Shown here piece after piece: positions 1 to 6,633 of a stretch of DNA of 8,344 bases. Numbering within the stretch: the stretch's first letter is position 1; each line of letters begins with the position of its first letter. Source of the stretch: Myxococcota bacterium (GTDB taxonomy: Bacteria; Myxococcota_A; Polyangia; HGW-17; JAJRWW01). The stretch covers positions 1 through 8,344 of the forward strand of contig JAJRWW010000484.1 in NCBI GenBank assembly GCA_024276595.1, given 5' to 3'. Made by a program: the position numbers and the translations under genes. Below the pieces are notes generated by a model. That model did no database searches, had not been told where the DNA came from, and saw only the letters and a program-made list of their open reading frames with translations.

Positions 1-22
1 GGAGCGACGCCTGCGTGACCCT

Positions 23-1156
23 GTGCAGCCAGTCCTGCGGGCAGACGTGCCAGTGACTCTCCGGCTGGCCGTGGTGCTGCCCCTTGCGGTGGCTCTCGCG
101 TACGCCGGCTGCGAGCGCAGGGTCGGAGGGAGCTTCTCCAAAGGGAAGGGACGCCGGGGGATCTCCCGTGGAGCATCCGCTCAGGATCCTCATGGCTCCA
201 GAGCTGACCAGAGGAGCAGGCCGCGGCCCGGGGGAGGTGCTCGGAGGGTTCTGGTGTTCTCTGCGAAGTGGTGCCCCTCCTGCAGCAGGCTGCACAAGCA
301 GGTCCTCGCTGCGCCGGAGGGAGCCAGGCTCCTGGAGGGGATCCCCCTGGAGATGGTGGACTTCGACAAGGCGCCCGACCGGGTGGCAAAGCACTCGGTG
401 ACCGGGCTTCCCACCACGGTGTTCTTGGACGGCAGGGGGAGGGAGCTGGATCGCATCGAGGGGTTCGATGGCCCGGGGGAGTACCTCGCACAGGCCCGGG
501 CCATCCTGGGGGGCAGGGACATGCTTTCGTTGCTCGAGGACGGGCTGCGGCGGCGACCCGACAGCCTGGAGCTGCGCTACAAGATCGGGCGAAAGCTCCT
601 GGGCCGGGGGCGCGAGAAGGAGGCCATGGCCCACTACGACAAGGTGCTGGCCGCGGACCCAAAGAACCGCACCGGCCTGGTGGGCAAGATCCTCGTGCAC
701 CGGGCGCGGTACCTGGTGCGGGTGAAGCGAGATCCGGGCGCCGCCGTGGCCTATCTGAAGGCGGCGGTGAAGCGGGTCCCGGGCGGGAGGGCAGGGGAGT
801 CGTTGCGCTTCTGGCTGGCCCACGCCCTCTGCCTCTCAGGGAGGCCGGCGGCGGCCGTGGAGGTGGTCGACGAGCAGGTCAGGCTTCGCGGGCGCAAGGC
901 TGCGGCGTTGATCCTGGCCGCCGGGCTGCGGCGAAAATGTCGCGGCGGGTATGAGCTCCAGAGGGCGCTCGGGCAGGTGAGAGAGGCGCTCGCCAAGGCG
1001 CCTGCCAACGACTGGGCCTGGTACCTCCTGGCCGCCATCTCAGGGAAGCTAGGCCGCAAGGCCGAGGCCAGGCGTGCCATCGCGCGGGCGCTGGAGCTGG
1101 CGCCCGGGTCGCCATTTTACGAGGGTGAGGCCAGGAGGATTGGCCTGGGCAGGTAG
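23..1156 (+). CDS. Exported thioredoxin-like protein with C-terminal TPR repeats
   Basis: Probable periplasmic thiol-disulfide or redox-scaffold protein; its partner is unknown. Residues about 11-30 (numbered from the GTG at 23) form a hydrophobic segment ending in Ala-Gly-Cys (Cys30), which resembles a lipoprotein signal peptide although Tyr at -3 is atypical. Residues 31-75 are a polar Arg/Gly/Ser-rich linker. Residues 75-160 look like a thioredoxin fold with a WCPSC redox motif (Cys84, Cys87) and the cis-proline region GLPTTVF (Pro130), in the style of the DsbD C-terminal domain. Residues about 183-213 and 330-361 match TPR units; the stretch between is helical and probably holds degenerate repeats. 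The start is uncertain: the frame is open to the window edge, no good Shine-Dalgarno precedes GTG 23, and in-frame GTG codons at 47 and 53 would give a more compact signal peptide. It converges on the atp operon. Fold confidence is good; specific function is unknown. Confidence 0.8.
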   Translation: MQPVLRADVPVTLRLAVVLPLAVALAYAGCERRVGGSFSKGKGRRGISRGASAQDPHGSRADQRSRPRPGGGARRVLVFSAKWCPSCSRLHKQVLAAPEGARLLEGIPLEMVDFDKAPDRVAKHSVTGLPTTVFLDGRGRELDRIEGFDGPGEYLAQARAILGGRDMLSLLEDGLRRRPDSLELRYKIGRKLLGRGREKEAMAHYDKVLAADPKNRTGLVGKILVHRARYLVRVKRDPGAAVAYLKAAVKRVPGGRAGESLRFWLAHALCLSGRPAAAVEVVDEQVRLRGRKAAALILAAGLRRKCRGGYELQRALGQVREALAKAPANDWAWYLLAAISGKLGRKAEARRAIARALELAPGSPFYEGEARRIGLGR

Positions 1157-1208
1157 TCGGGGGGAGCGGGGGCTGAAGGGGGATGGGGGCTGGCGGGGGG
1201 CGCGGGGG
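1157..1208. promoter_or_regulatory. G-tract array between convergent genes (G-quadruplex or Rho-type termination candidate)
   Basis: The whole 52-base gap between the two convergent stop codons is G-rich on the plus strand (37 G, 7 C, 4 A, 4 T by my count). It holds six G runs at 1159-1164, 1168-1172, 1178-1182, 1185-1189, 1195-1200 and 1204-1208, separated by loops of 3, 5, 2, 5 and 3 bases. This fits the rule for an intramolecular G-quadruplex. Read from the minus strand, the operon's 3' end becomes C-rich and G-poor, the composition typical of Rho loading sites. No stem-loop with a T-tract is present. Function is inferred only. Confidence 0.5.
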
Positions 1209-1541
1209 TCAGTCCTCGGGCAGCACGTCCATGGCGGCGAGCTCGCCGCGGTCAAAGAACATGGACTCGCACTTGTCACACCAGTCGAACCTCACGTCGT
1301 TGGCGCCCCGCAGGGGAATCATGGGCCTGTCGCAGCGCCTGCACACAGCCTCCACCTCGTCCATCACCTCGGCCTTCTCGGTCCTCCCCGCGATGTCCAC
1401 CAGGGCGGAGAGCTTCTTGCTCTCGATGGCCTCCATCTCGCCCTTGTCCACGAATATCCCCCCGCAGCCGAAGCAGCGGTCCACCTCCACGCCGTCGAAG
1501 GTCTTGGGGGTCATCTCCAGGTCGCACTTTGGGCACCGCAT
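1209..1541 (-). CDS. Small double zinc-ribbon protein (zf-TFIIB type), last gene of atp operon
   Basis: Protein of 110 residues with two tandem zinc ribbons. The first has CPKC (Cys3, Cys6) and CFGC (Cys23, Cys26) followed by GGIFVDKGEME; the second has CRRC (Cys67, Cys70) and CDKC (Cys88, Cys91) followed by MFFDRGELA. The pattern CxxC, about 16 residues, CxxC, then a [FW]xDxGE segment is that of the bacterial zf-TFIIB family, whose role is largely unknown. Residues 40-63 between the ribbons look helical and charged. The start is the ATG at 1541 because GGGAGG lies 7 nt upstream; the frame is open further upstream inside atpC but that part is a shadow. It begins 19 nt after the atpC stop on the same strand, so cotranscription with ATP synthase is likely. 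Whether it acts on the synthase, on RNA or DNA, or is merely a passenger cannot be told from sequence. Confidence 0.85.
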   Translation of the reverse strand: MRCPKCDLEMTPKTFDGVEVDRCFGCGGIFVDKGEMEAIESKKLSALVDIAGRTEKAEVMDEVEAVCRRCDRPMIPLRGANDVRFDWCDKCESMFFDRGELAAMDVLPED

Positions 1542-1560
1542 GATCTTGCCTCCCGCCGAC

Positions 1561-1821
1561 CTATAGCTCTTCCACCGTGCCGTCGGCCAGGATGGCGGCG
1601 CGGTTCCCGCCCACCTCCAGCAGGCCGCCTCGAACGTGGAAGCGACGCTTGGATGAGCCGGAGGTGAGCTCCAGCACGCCATCGGCGAGCTCGGTGACCA
1701 GGGGGGCATGGTGCGCCAGGACGCCCAGGAAGCCCTCGGTGCCCCTGGCCAGGATGTGGTCCACCTCGCCTTCGAACACCAGTCGGTCCATGGCCATGAT
1801 CTGCAGGGGATAGGATGCCAC
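1561..1821 (-). CDS. atpC: ATP synthase epsilon subunit, short form lacking C-terminal helices
   Basis: Epsilon subunit of the F1 central stalk, linking gamma to the c-ring. The protein is about 86 residues against the usual 130-140. It contains the N-terminal beta-sandwich: LVFEGEVDHI near the start, GFLGVLAHHAPLVTEL in the middle, and VRGGLLEVGGNRAAILAD near the end. It stops at TVEEL, just where the two-helix C-terminal domain normally begins. The next gene starts 19 nt later, so no helix remnant fits downstream and simple frameshift decay is unlikely. The start chosen is the GTG at 1821, 7 nt after GAGAGG; a GTG at 1827 in the same frame is only 1 nt from that site and would add two residues. 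It lies 16 nt after the atpD stop. Losing the helical domain removes the known auto-inhibitory element of epsilon, so ATP hydrolysis control must work differently or be absent. Confidence 0.9.
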   Translation of the reverse strand: MASYPLQIMAMDRLVFEGEVDHILARGTEGFLGVLAHHAPLVTELADGVLELTSGSSKRRFHVRGGLLEVGGNRAAILADGTVEEL

Positions 1822-1828
1822 GGTCACA

Positions 1829-1834
1829 CCTCTC
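1829..1834 (-). promoter_or_regulatory. Ribosome binding site of atpC, decides between two GTG starts
   Basis: GAGAGG on the minus strand sits 7 nt before the GTG at 1821 but only 1 nt before the GTG at 1827. The spacing favours the downstream GTG as the start of epsilon. Confidence 0.6.
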
Positions 1835-1837
1835 TAC

Positions 1838-3427
1838 TCAGGCCTTGGCCATCTCTTTGGCGTTGTCGATGGCCTCTTCGATGCCGCCGCACATGTAGAA
1901 TGCCTGCTCGGGCAGGTCGTCCAGCTCCCCGCTGACGAGCCTCTCGAAGCTGTCGAGGGTGTCGTCCAGCTTAACGTAGCGCCCCTCGCGGCCGGTGAAG
2001 GCCTCTGCCACGAAGAAGGGCTGGGAGAGGAAGCGTTGAATTCGGCGAGCGCGGTTGACCGTGATCTTGTCCTCGTCAGAGAGCTCGTCCATGCCCAGGA
2101 TGGCGATGATGTCCTGCAGGTTCTTGTAGGTCTGCAGGATACGCTGGGTCTCCTTGGCGATGGCGTAGTGGCGGCTACCCACGACCTTGGGGTCCATGAT
2201 CCGCGAGGTGGAGTCGAGGGGATCCACCGCCGGGTAGATGGCCAGCTCGGCGATTGACCGAGAGAGCACGGTGGTGGCGTCCAGGTGGGCAAAGGCCGTG
2301 GCTGGTGCAGGGTCCGTGAGGTCGTCCGCGGGGACGTAGATGGCCTGCACCGAGGTGATGGAGCCGCGCTTGGTGGAGGTGATTCGCTCCTGGAGGGCGC
2401 CCATCTCGGTCGCCAGGGTGGGCTGGTAGCCCACGGCGGAGGGCATACGGCCGAGGAGGGCCGAGACCTCTGAGCCCGCCTGGGTGAATCGGAAGATGTT
2501 GTCGATGAAGAGCAGCACGTCCTGACCGGCGCGGTCGCGGAAGTCCTCCGCCATGGAGAGGGCCGACAGGGCCACCCGAAGTCGGGCGCCGGGGGGCTCG
2601 TTCATCTGCCCGAACACCAGCGCCGTACGGGCGAGAACGCCGGACTCGCTCATCTCCAGGTACAGGTCGTTGCCCTCGCGGGTGCGCTCTCCGACGCCGC
2701 CGAACACGGAGACACCGCCGTGCTCCTGGGCGATGTTTCGAATGAGCTCCATGATGATGACCGTCTTGCCGACGCCAGCGCCGCCAAACAGGCCAATCTT
2801 GCCGCCCTTGGCATAGGGCGTGAGCAGGTCGATGACCTTGATGCCCGTCTCGAAGACCTCCGCCGTCGGGGTGAGGTCCTCGAAGTGAGGGGCGTCCCGG
2901 TGGATGGGGTTCACCTGCTCGGGGTGGGGCAGGGCGCCCTTGTCGTCCAGGGGGCGCCCCAGGAGGTTGAAGATGCGGCCCAGGCACTGATCTCCCACGG
3001 GCACGGAGATGGGCGCGCCAGTGTTGCGGCACTTCATCCCGCGCACCAGGCCGTCGGTGGAGTCCATGGCGATACAGCGCACCAGGTTGTCGCCCAGGTG
3101 CTGCGCCACCTCCACGATGAGCGGCAGGTCGCGATCAGGGTCGTAGACCTCGATGGCGTTCAGGATGTTCGGCAGGTGATCCGAGTCGAACTCGATGTCC
3201 ACGGTGGGGCCGATGATCTGCCGGACGAAGCCCTCGTCCTTGTGGGTGTTGGAGAAGGTCGAGGTGGCCTTCCCATCCCTGGAGGGGCCTCCCGCGGAAA
3301 GGGCGGGCTTGGGCACGGCGGGCTTGGGCACGCCGGCAGCGGATGGCTTCGCGCCAGCCGTGGGCGGCTTCAACGGGGGAAGCTTCGGTTGGGGCTTGGT
3401 GCCCTCGGGCGACTCTTTGTCACTCAT
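1838..3427 (-). CDS. atpD: ATP synthase beta subunit with long Pro/Ala/Lys-rich N-terminal extension
   Basis: Catalytic subunit of F1, forming the alpha3-beta3 hexamer in the cytoplasm. The protein is 529 residues, longer than the usual 460-480. The family core starts near residue 66 (FVRQIIGPTVDIEF). It carries the P-loop GGAGVGKT (215-222, Lys221), the catalytic Glu247 and Arg248 in GERTREGND, the Walker B Asp309 in LLFIDN, the GYQPTL segment (333-338), and DELSDED (447-453) in place of the classic DELSEED. Residues 1-64 are an added tail rich in Pro, Ala and Lys that is predicted disordered, with two copies of VPKPA at 33-42. The ATG at 3427 has AAGGAG 9 nt upstream, so the extension is very likely translated. 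The gene lies 39 nt after atpG and 16 nt before atpC. The core is certain; the purpose of the tail is unknown. Confidence 0.97.
   Translation of the reverse strand: MSDKESPEGTKPQPKLPPLKPPTAGAKPSAAGVPKPAVPKPALSAGGPSRDGKATSTFSNTHKDEGFVRQIIGPTVDIEFDSDHLPNILNAIEVYDPDRDLPLIVEVAQHLGDNLVRCIAMDSTDGLVRGMKCRNTGAPISVPVGDQCLGRIFNLLGRPLDDKGALPHPEQVNPIHRDAPHFEDLTPTAEVFETGIKVIDLLTPYAKGGKIGLFGGAGVGKTVIIMELIRNIAQEHGGVSVFGGVGERTREGNDLYLEMSESGVLARTALVFGQMNEPPGARLRVALSALSMAEDFRDRAGQDVLLFIDNIFRFTQAGSEVSALLGRMPSAVGYQPTLATEMGALQERITSTKRGSITSVQAIYVPADDLTDPAPATAFAHLDATTVLSRSIAELAIYPAVDPLDSTSRIMDPKVVGSRHYAIAKETQRILQTYKNLQDIIAILGMDELSDEDKITVNRARRIQRFLSQPFFVAEAFTGREGRYVKLDDTLDSFERLVSGELDDLPEQAFYMCGGIEEAIDNAKEMAKA
3302..3331 (-). 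repeat. Perfect 15-bp tandem duplication in atpD 5' end
   Basis: Two perfect adjacent copies of a 15-bp unit (3302-3316 and 3317-3331) are in frame and encode VPKPA twice, beta residues 33-42. It looks like replication slippage that lengthens the disordered tail in steps of five residues. Confidence 0.9.
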
Positions 3428-3436
3428 CGCGTCTAA

Positions 3437-3442
3437 CTCCTT
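3437..3442 (-). promoter_or_regulatory. Ribosome binding site of atpD
   Basis: AAGGAG on the minus strand lies 9 nt before the ATG at 3427. It matters because it supports the upstream start and hence translation of the unusual N-terminal extension. No comparable choice near the conserved core was needed to explain the reading frame. Confidence 0.7.
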
Positions 3443-3466
3443 GCGTGACTCTTTCGAGGCTACCGC

Positions 3467-4348
3467 CTATCCTTTGAGCGCCTCAGCGCCTGACACGATC
3501 TCCAGCAGCTCCTTGGTGATCATGGCCTGGCGGGCTTTGTTCATTTCAATTGTGAGGGATTGCTTTAGCTCGTCGCAGTTGTCCGTTGCATTGGACATCG
3601 CGACCATGCGGGCGGAGTGCTCCGCGGTTAGGGCGTCCGCCTGGCAGGTGACCATCTTGATGCGGAGATATCGCTCCAAGGTGGAGCCGAAGACCGACTC
3701 CACGTCCGGCTCGAAGATGATGTCTCCGGCACCGCCGTCACCCGAGCCGACCTCCCCTTCCAGCAGGTCCGCGGGATCCAGCGGGAGCACCTCCACGGCG
3801 GTGGGCTGGTACTTCATCATGTTGATGAAGCTGTTGTAGACCACGAGCACCTTGTCGCACCGCTCGGACACGAAGAGGTCCACCACCTTGTCGGTGACCT
3901 CGGACATCACCTGGGAGCTGACGTTCCCGCCGAAGTCCATGTACTCACCGATGATGTTGACGTTTGTCTTGCGGAAGGCGTCGCGACCCTTCTTTCCCAC
4001 GCAAATGAGGTCCACCCGGGGCTCGCCGATGTCGGCCATGAGCTCGGTGGCCTTGTCGATGATGTGGTTGTTGTAGGCGCCGCACATGCCGCGGTCCGCG
4101 GTCATGAGCACCATCGCCACACGATCGGGGCTCTCGGCAACGCGGCGGAAGGGGTGATCGATGTCGGGGGTGCCTTGGAGCAGGCGGCCGGTGATACGCG
4201 CCAGCGCATCCACGTAGCGCCTGGTGTTCTCCATGGACGCCTGCACCCGACGCAGCTTGGACACCGAGACCGCCTTCATGGCCTTGGTGATCTGCTGCGT
4301 GTTGATGACCGTGCGAATGCGGTTGCGCAGGTCCTTCAGAGAGGGCAT
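3467..4348 (-). CDS. atpG: ATP synthase gamma subunit
   Basis: Rotor shaft of F1, transmitting c-ring rotation to the catalytic beta subunits. The 293 residues are of normal family length. The N-terminal helix is typical (LRNRIRTVINTQQITKAMKAV, residues 7-27 broadly), the central Rossmann-like domain has TADRGMCGAYN (83-93), and the C-terminal helix is well conserved (AEHSARMVAMSNATDN at 242-257, NKARQAMITKELLEIVSGA at 270-288). There is no chloroplast-type redox insertion. A glycine/acid-rich stretch (EVGSGDGGAGD, 199-209) is a surface loop. The ATG at 4348 has AAGGAG 8 nt upstream, and that site overlaps the atpA stop codon; the gap is 12 nt, suggesting coupled translation with atpA. No anomalies were noted. 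Confidence 0.97.
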   Translation of the reverse strand: MPSLKDLRNRIRTVINTQQITKAMKAVSVSKLRRVQASMENTRRYVDALARITGRLLQGTPDIDHPFRRVAESPDRVAMVLMTADRGMCGAYNNHIIDKATELMADIGEPRVDLICVGKKGRDAFRKTNVNIIGEYMDFGGNVSSQVMSEVTDKVVDLFVSERCDKVLVVYNSFINMMKYQPTAVEVLPLDPADLLEGEVGSGDGGAGDIIFEPDVESVFGSTLERYLRIKMVTCQADALTAEHSARMVAMSNATDNCDELKQSLTIEMNKARQAMITKELLEIVSGAEALKG

Positions 4349-4360
4349 CGCGCAGTCTCC

Positions 4361-6037
4361 TTAGCTCTTGTCGAAGTCGCCTGCCAGGAACTTCTCCTTG
4401 AAGGCCTTGACGGTCTTCAGCAAAAGCTCGCGGGTCTTGTCGCTGATCACCTTCTCCTCGTCCACGGCGTGGGCGGCGGCGGCGGCGTTCTTCTCGATGT
4501 AGGGGAGCAGGTGCTTTTCGAAGTCCGCAACGCGCCCCACGTCGATGTCGTCGAGGAAGCCCTCGGCTCCGGCGAAGATGATGCATACCTGCTGCCAGAG
4601 CTTTTGGGGCACGTACTGGTCCTGCTTGAGGACCTCCACCATTCGCTCGCCGCGGGTGAGCTGGGCCTGGGTGGACTTGTCGAGGTCCGAGCCGAACTGA
4701 GCGAAGGCCGCCAGCTCGCGGTACTGGGCCAGGTCCAGGCGCAGCTTGCCGCCCACGGACTTCATGGCCTTTGTCTGCGCGTTGCCTCCCACGCGAGAGA
4801 CCGACAGGCCCACGTTCACGGCCGGCCGGACACCGGCCATGAAGAGGTCCGGCTCCAGGTAAATCTGGCCGTCGGTGATGGAGATGACGTTGGTGGGGAT
4901 GTAGGCCGAGACGTCGCCCGCCTGGGTCTCGATGATGGGCAGAGCGGTCAGGGACCCGCCGCCGCCGACCTTCCTGTACTCGTAGGAGTCGCCGTCGTCC
5001 AGATCCTCGATGACCTTCTTCATCTCCATCTTGCCGTGCTCGCCCAGGTAGGTCATGCCGCCCAGACCTTCCTTCGTGGAGTCCGGGGCGTCCTTCTTGA
5101 CGATGATGTACTCGTCGGCGACCTTGCAGGCGCGCTCCAGCAGGCGGCTGTGCAGGTAGAACACGTCGCCGGGGTAGGCCTCGCGGCCCGGGGGGCGCCG
5201 CAGCAGCAGCGAGAGCTGGCGATAGGCGGCGGCCTGCTTGGAGAGGTCGTCGTATATGACCAGAGAGTGCTGGCCCCTGTAGGTGTAGTGCTCGGCCATG
5301 GCGCAGCCGCCGTAGGGGGCGATGTACTGCAGGGAGGCGGGCTGCTCGGCCGAGGCGGAGATGACCGTGGTGTACTCCATGGCCCCCTCCTGCTCCAGCT
5401 TCTGGACCACCGCCGCCACCTGGGAGGACTTCTGCCCCACCGCCACGTAGAAGCAGTGCATGTCGCCGCCCTTTTGGTTGATGATGGCGTCCACTCCGAT
5501 GGCGGTCTTGCCCGTCTGGCGGTCACCGATGATCAGCTCGCGCTGACCCCGGCCAATGGGGATCATGGAGTCGATGGCCTTCAGCCCGGTCATCATGGGC
5601 TCCTTGACCGGCTGGCGCAGGAGGACCCCTGGCGCCTTGATCTCTATGAGGCGGTAGTCCTCCTTGGGCACATCGATGGGCCCCTTGCCGTCGATGGGGT
5701 TGCCGAGCGGATCCACCACGCGGCCCAGGAGGGCGTCCCCCGCGGGCACGGAGGCGATGCGCCCCGTGCAGCGGACCAGGTCGCCCTCCTTGATCCCCGT
5801 GTCGGGACCGAAGAGGGCGACGCCGACGCTGGACTCCTCGAGGTTGAGCACGATGCCCATGAGGCCGCCCGGGAACTCCACCAGCTCTCCCGCCTTGGCG
5901 TCCAGCAGGCCATACACGGTGGCGATGCTGTCCCCCACGGCGAGGATGGAGCCGACCTTCTCCATCTCCGTGTGGTCGTCGTATTTGGCGATCTCTTTGG
6001 AAAGGATCGCGGTGATTTCCTCTGGACGAATCGTCAT
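4361..6037 (-). CDS. atpA: ATP synthase alpha subunit with about 37-residue insertion
   Basis: Regulatory and structural nucleotide-binding subunit of F1. It has 558 residues, against about 513 in E. coli. Features in order: N-terminal beta-barrel (about 25-95), P-loop GDRQTGKT (171-178), conserved LVIYDDLSKQA (259-269), SRLLERA (297-303), GSLTALPIIETQAGDVSA (361-378), the arginine finger Arg415 in SVSRVGGNAQTK, and a helical C-terminal domain ending at 558. Between LLER and GSLT there are 58 residues where E. coli has 21 by my recall, so residues of about 312-357 contain an extra segment rich in Lys, Asp, Glu and Gly. The segment is in frame and preserves all catalytic motifs. An Ala5 run encoded by repeated GCC codons lies at 518-522. 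The start is the ATG at 6037 with GGAG 6 nt upstream; an in-frame TTG at 6049 overlaps that ribosome site and is rejected. It follows atpH by 47 nt. Confidence 0.97.
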   Translation of the reverse strand: MTIRPEEITAILSKEIAKYDDHTEMEKVGSILAVGDSIATVYGLLDAKAGELVEFPGGLMGIVLNLEESSVGVALFGPDTGIKEGDLVRCTGRIASVPAGDALLGRVVDPLGNPIDGKGPIDVPKEDYRLIEIKAPGVLLRQPVKEPMMTGLKAIDSMIPIGRGQRELIIGDRQTGKTAIGVDAIINQKGGDMHCFYVAVGQKSSQVAAVVQKLEQEGAMEYTTVISASAEQPASLQYIAPYGGCAMAEHYTYRGQHSLVIYDDLSKQAAAYRQLSLLLRRPPGREAYPGDVFYLHSRLLERACKVADEYIIVKKDAPDSTKEGLGGMTYLGEHGKMEMKKVIEDLDDGDSYEYRKVGGGGSLTALPIIETQAGDVSAYIPTNVISITDGQIYLEPDLFMAGVRPAVNVGLSVSRVGGNAQTKAMKSVGGKLRLDLAQYRELAAFAQFGSDLDKSTQAQLTRGERMVEVLKQDQYVPQKLWQQVCIIFAGAEGFLDDIDVGRVADFEKHLLPYIEKNAAAAAHAVDEEKVISDKTRELLLKTVKAFKEKFLAGDFDKS

Positions 6038-6043
6038 TGTCGT

Positions 6044-6048
6044 CTCCA
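6044..6048 (-). promoter_or_regulatory. Ribosome binding site of atpA, rules out upstream TTG
   Basis: TGGAG on the minus strand, 6 nt before the ATG at 6037. A TTG at 6049-6047 that would add four residues lies within this site, so the ATG is the better start. Confidence 0.65.
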
Positions 6049-6084
6049 ATAAGTCGTCAAGCGGCCAGCGCCCCCACGGGCAAC

Positions 6085-6633
6085 CTAGACCAGGGCTTCC
6101 AGGGAGGCCCGAAGACCGCGCAGGCGTCCGCGCAGCGTGCCGTCTATGCTCACGTCCTTGTAGCGGACCAGCACCCCACCGAGCACGTTCTCGTCCACCT
6201 CGAAGTCGAAGTTGAACTTCAGGCCGGTGGCCTTCTCCAGCGCCTGGGTTAGGGCTCTCTGGCGGCTGGGATCCATGGGAACGGCCGAGTAGACCTCCCC
6301 CACCACGTTCCCCAGCTCCTGCTGACCGAGCTCATAGAACTCGTGCAGAATGTTGGGCAGGTTCACGACGCGCTTTTTGTCGATGAGCACGCGCAGCAGG
6401 TTGTAGAGCATGGGCAGCACCCGGCCCCCGGCGAACACGGCGTCCACCAGGGCGTCCTTGCTCTGCTCTTTGATGTGGGGGCCCTCCAGGAAGGCCTGGA
6501 GCTGCGGGTTGGCCAGGTACAGGCTCCTGAGCACCTCGGCCTCTGCGAGGTACTCCTTCAGCTTGCCCGTGGGCTGAACGGCCTCGAGCAGTGACCGACT
6601 GTACACGCGAATGACCTCGGGGTCGCGCCTCAT
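6085..6633 (-). CDS. atpH: ATP synthase delta subunit
   Basis: Peripheral-stalk subunit (OSCP homologue) joining the top of F1 to subunit b. The 182 residues match the usual length of about 175-185. The N-terminal helical domain begins EVIRVYSRSLLEAV (6-19), as in the family. The C-terminal region has the family signature VDENVLGGVLVRYKDVSIDG (about 146-165) followed by a LRGRLRGL segment. Its ATG at 6633 overlaps the TGA of atpF in an ATGA arrangement and there is no strong Shine-Dalgarno sequence just upstream, so translation probably depends on coupling to atpF, keeping the two peripheral-stalk proteins in step. No abnormality is seen. In this enzyme delta may contact the extended N-termini of beta at the F1 crown, which is inference. 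Confidence 0.95.
   Translation of the reverse strand: MRRDPEVIRVYSRSLLEAVQPTGKLKEYLAEAEVLRSLYLANPQLQAFLEGPHIKEQSKDALVDAVFAGGRVLPMLYNLLRVLIDKKRVVNLPNILHEFYELGQQELGNVVGEVYSAVPMDPSRQRALTQALEKATGLKFNFDFEVDENVLGGVLVRYKDVSIDGTLRGRLRGLRASLEALV

Noticed and set aside
1542..1709. Upstream extension of the zinc-ribbon frame into atpC, suggesting a fusion or frameshifted epsilon tail
   Set aside because: The extension is read out of frame within conserved epsilon sequence, is Trp/Pro/Ser-rich, and the ATG at 1541 has a good ribosome site.
2175..3032. A 285-codon minus-strand frame inside atpD
   Set aside because: Out-of-frame shadow of atpD; translation is Arg/Gly/Pro-rich with no motif, while the atpD frame matches beta throughout.
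2720..3436. A 238-codon plus-strand frame antisense to atpD
   Set aside because: No recognisable domain; composition follows the complement of atpD codons.
3428..3466. Short CTC-GAAA-GAG stem in the atpG-atpD gap
   Set aside because: Only three base pairs; not distinguishable from chance.
4473..4487. GCC repeat coding five alanines in atpA as a functional microsatellite
   Set aside because: Short alanine runs are common in high-GC genes and this one lies in a variable C-terminal region; noted in the atpA entry only.
4064..6052. A 662-codon open frame on the plus strand, antisense to atpA and the start of atpG
   Set aside because: It mirrors highly conserved ATP synthase genes, its translation is a low-complexity Leu/Gly/His/Val mixture without family motifs, and long antisense frames are expected in high-GC coding DNA.
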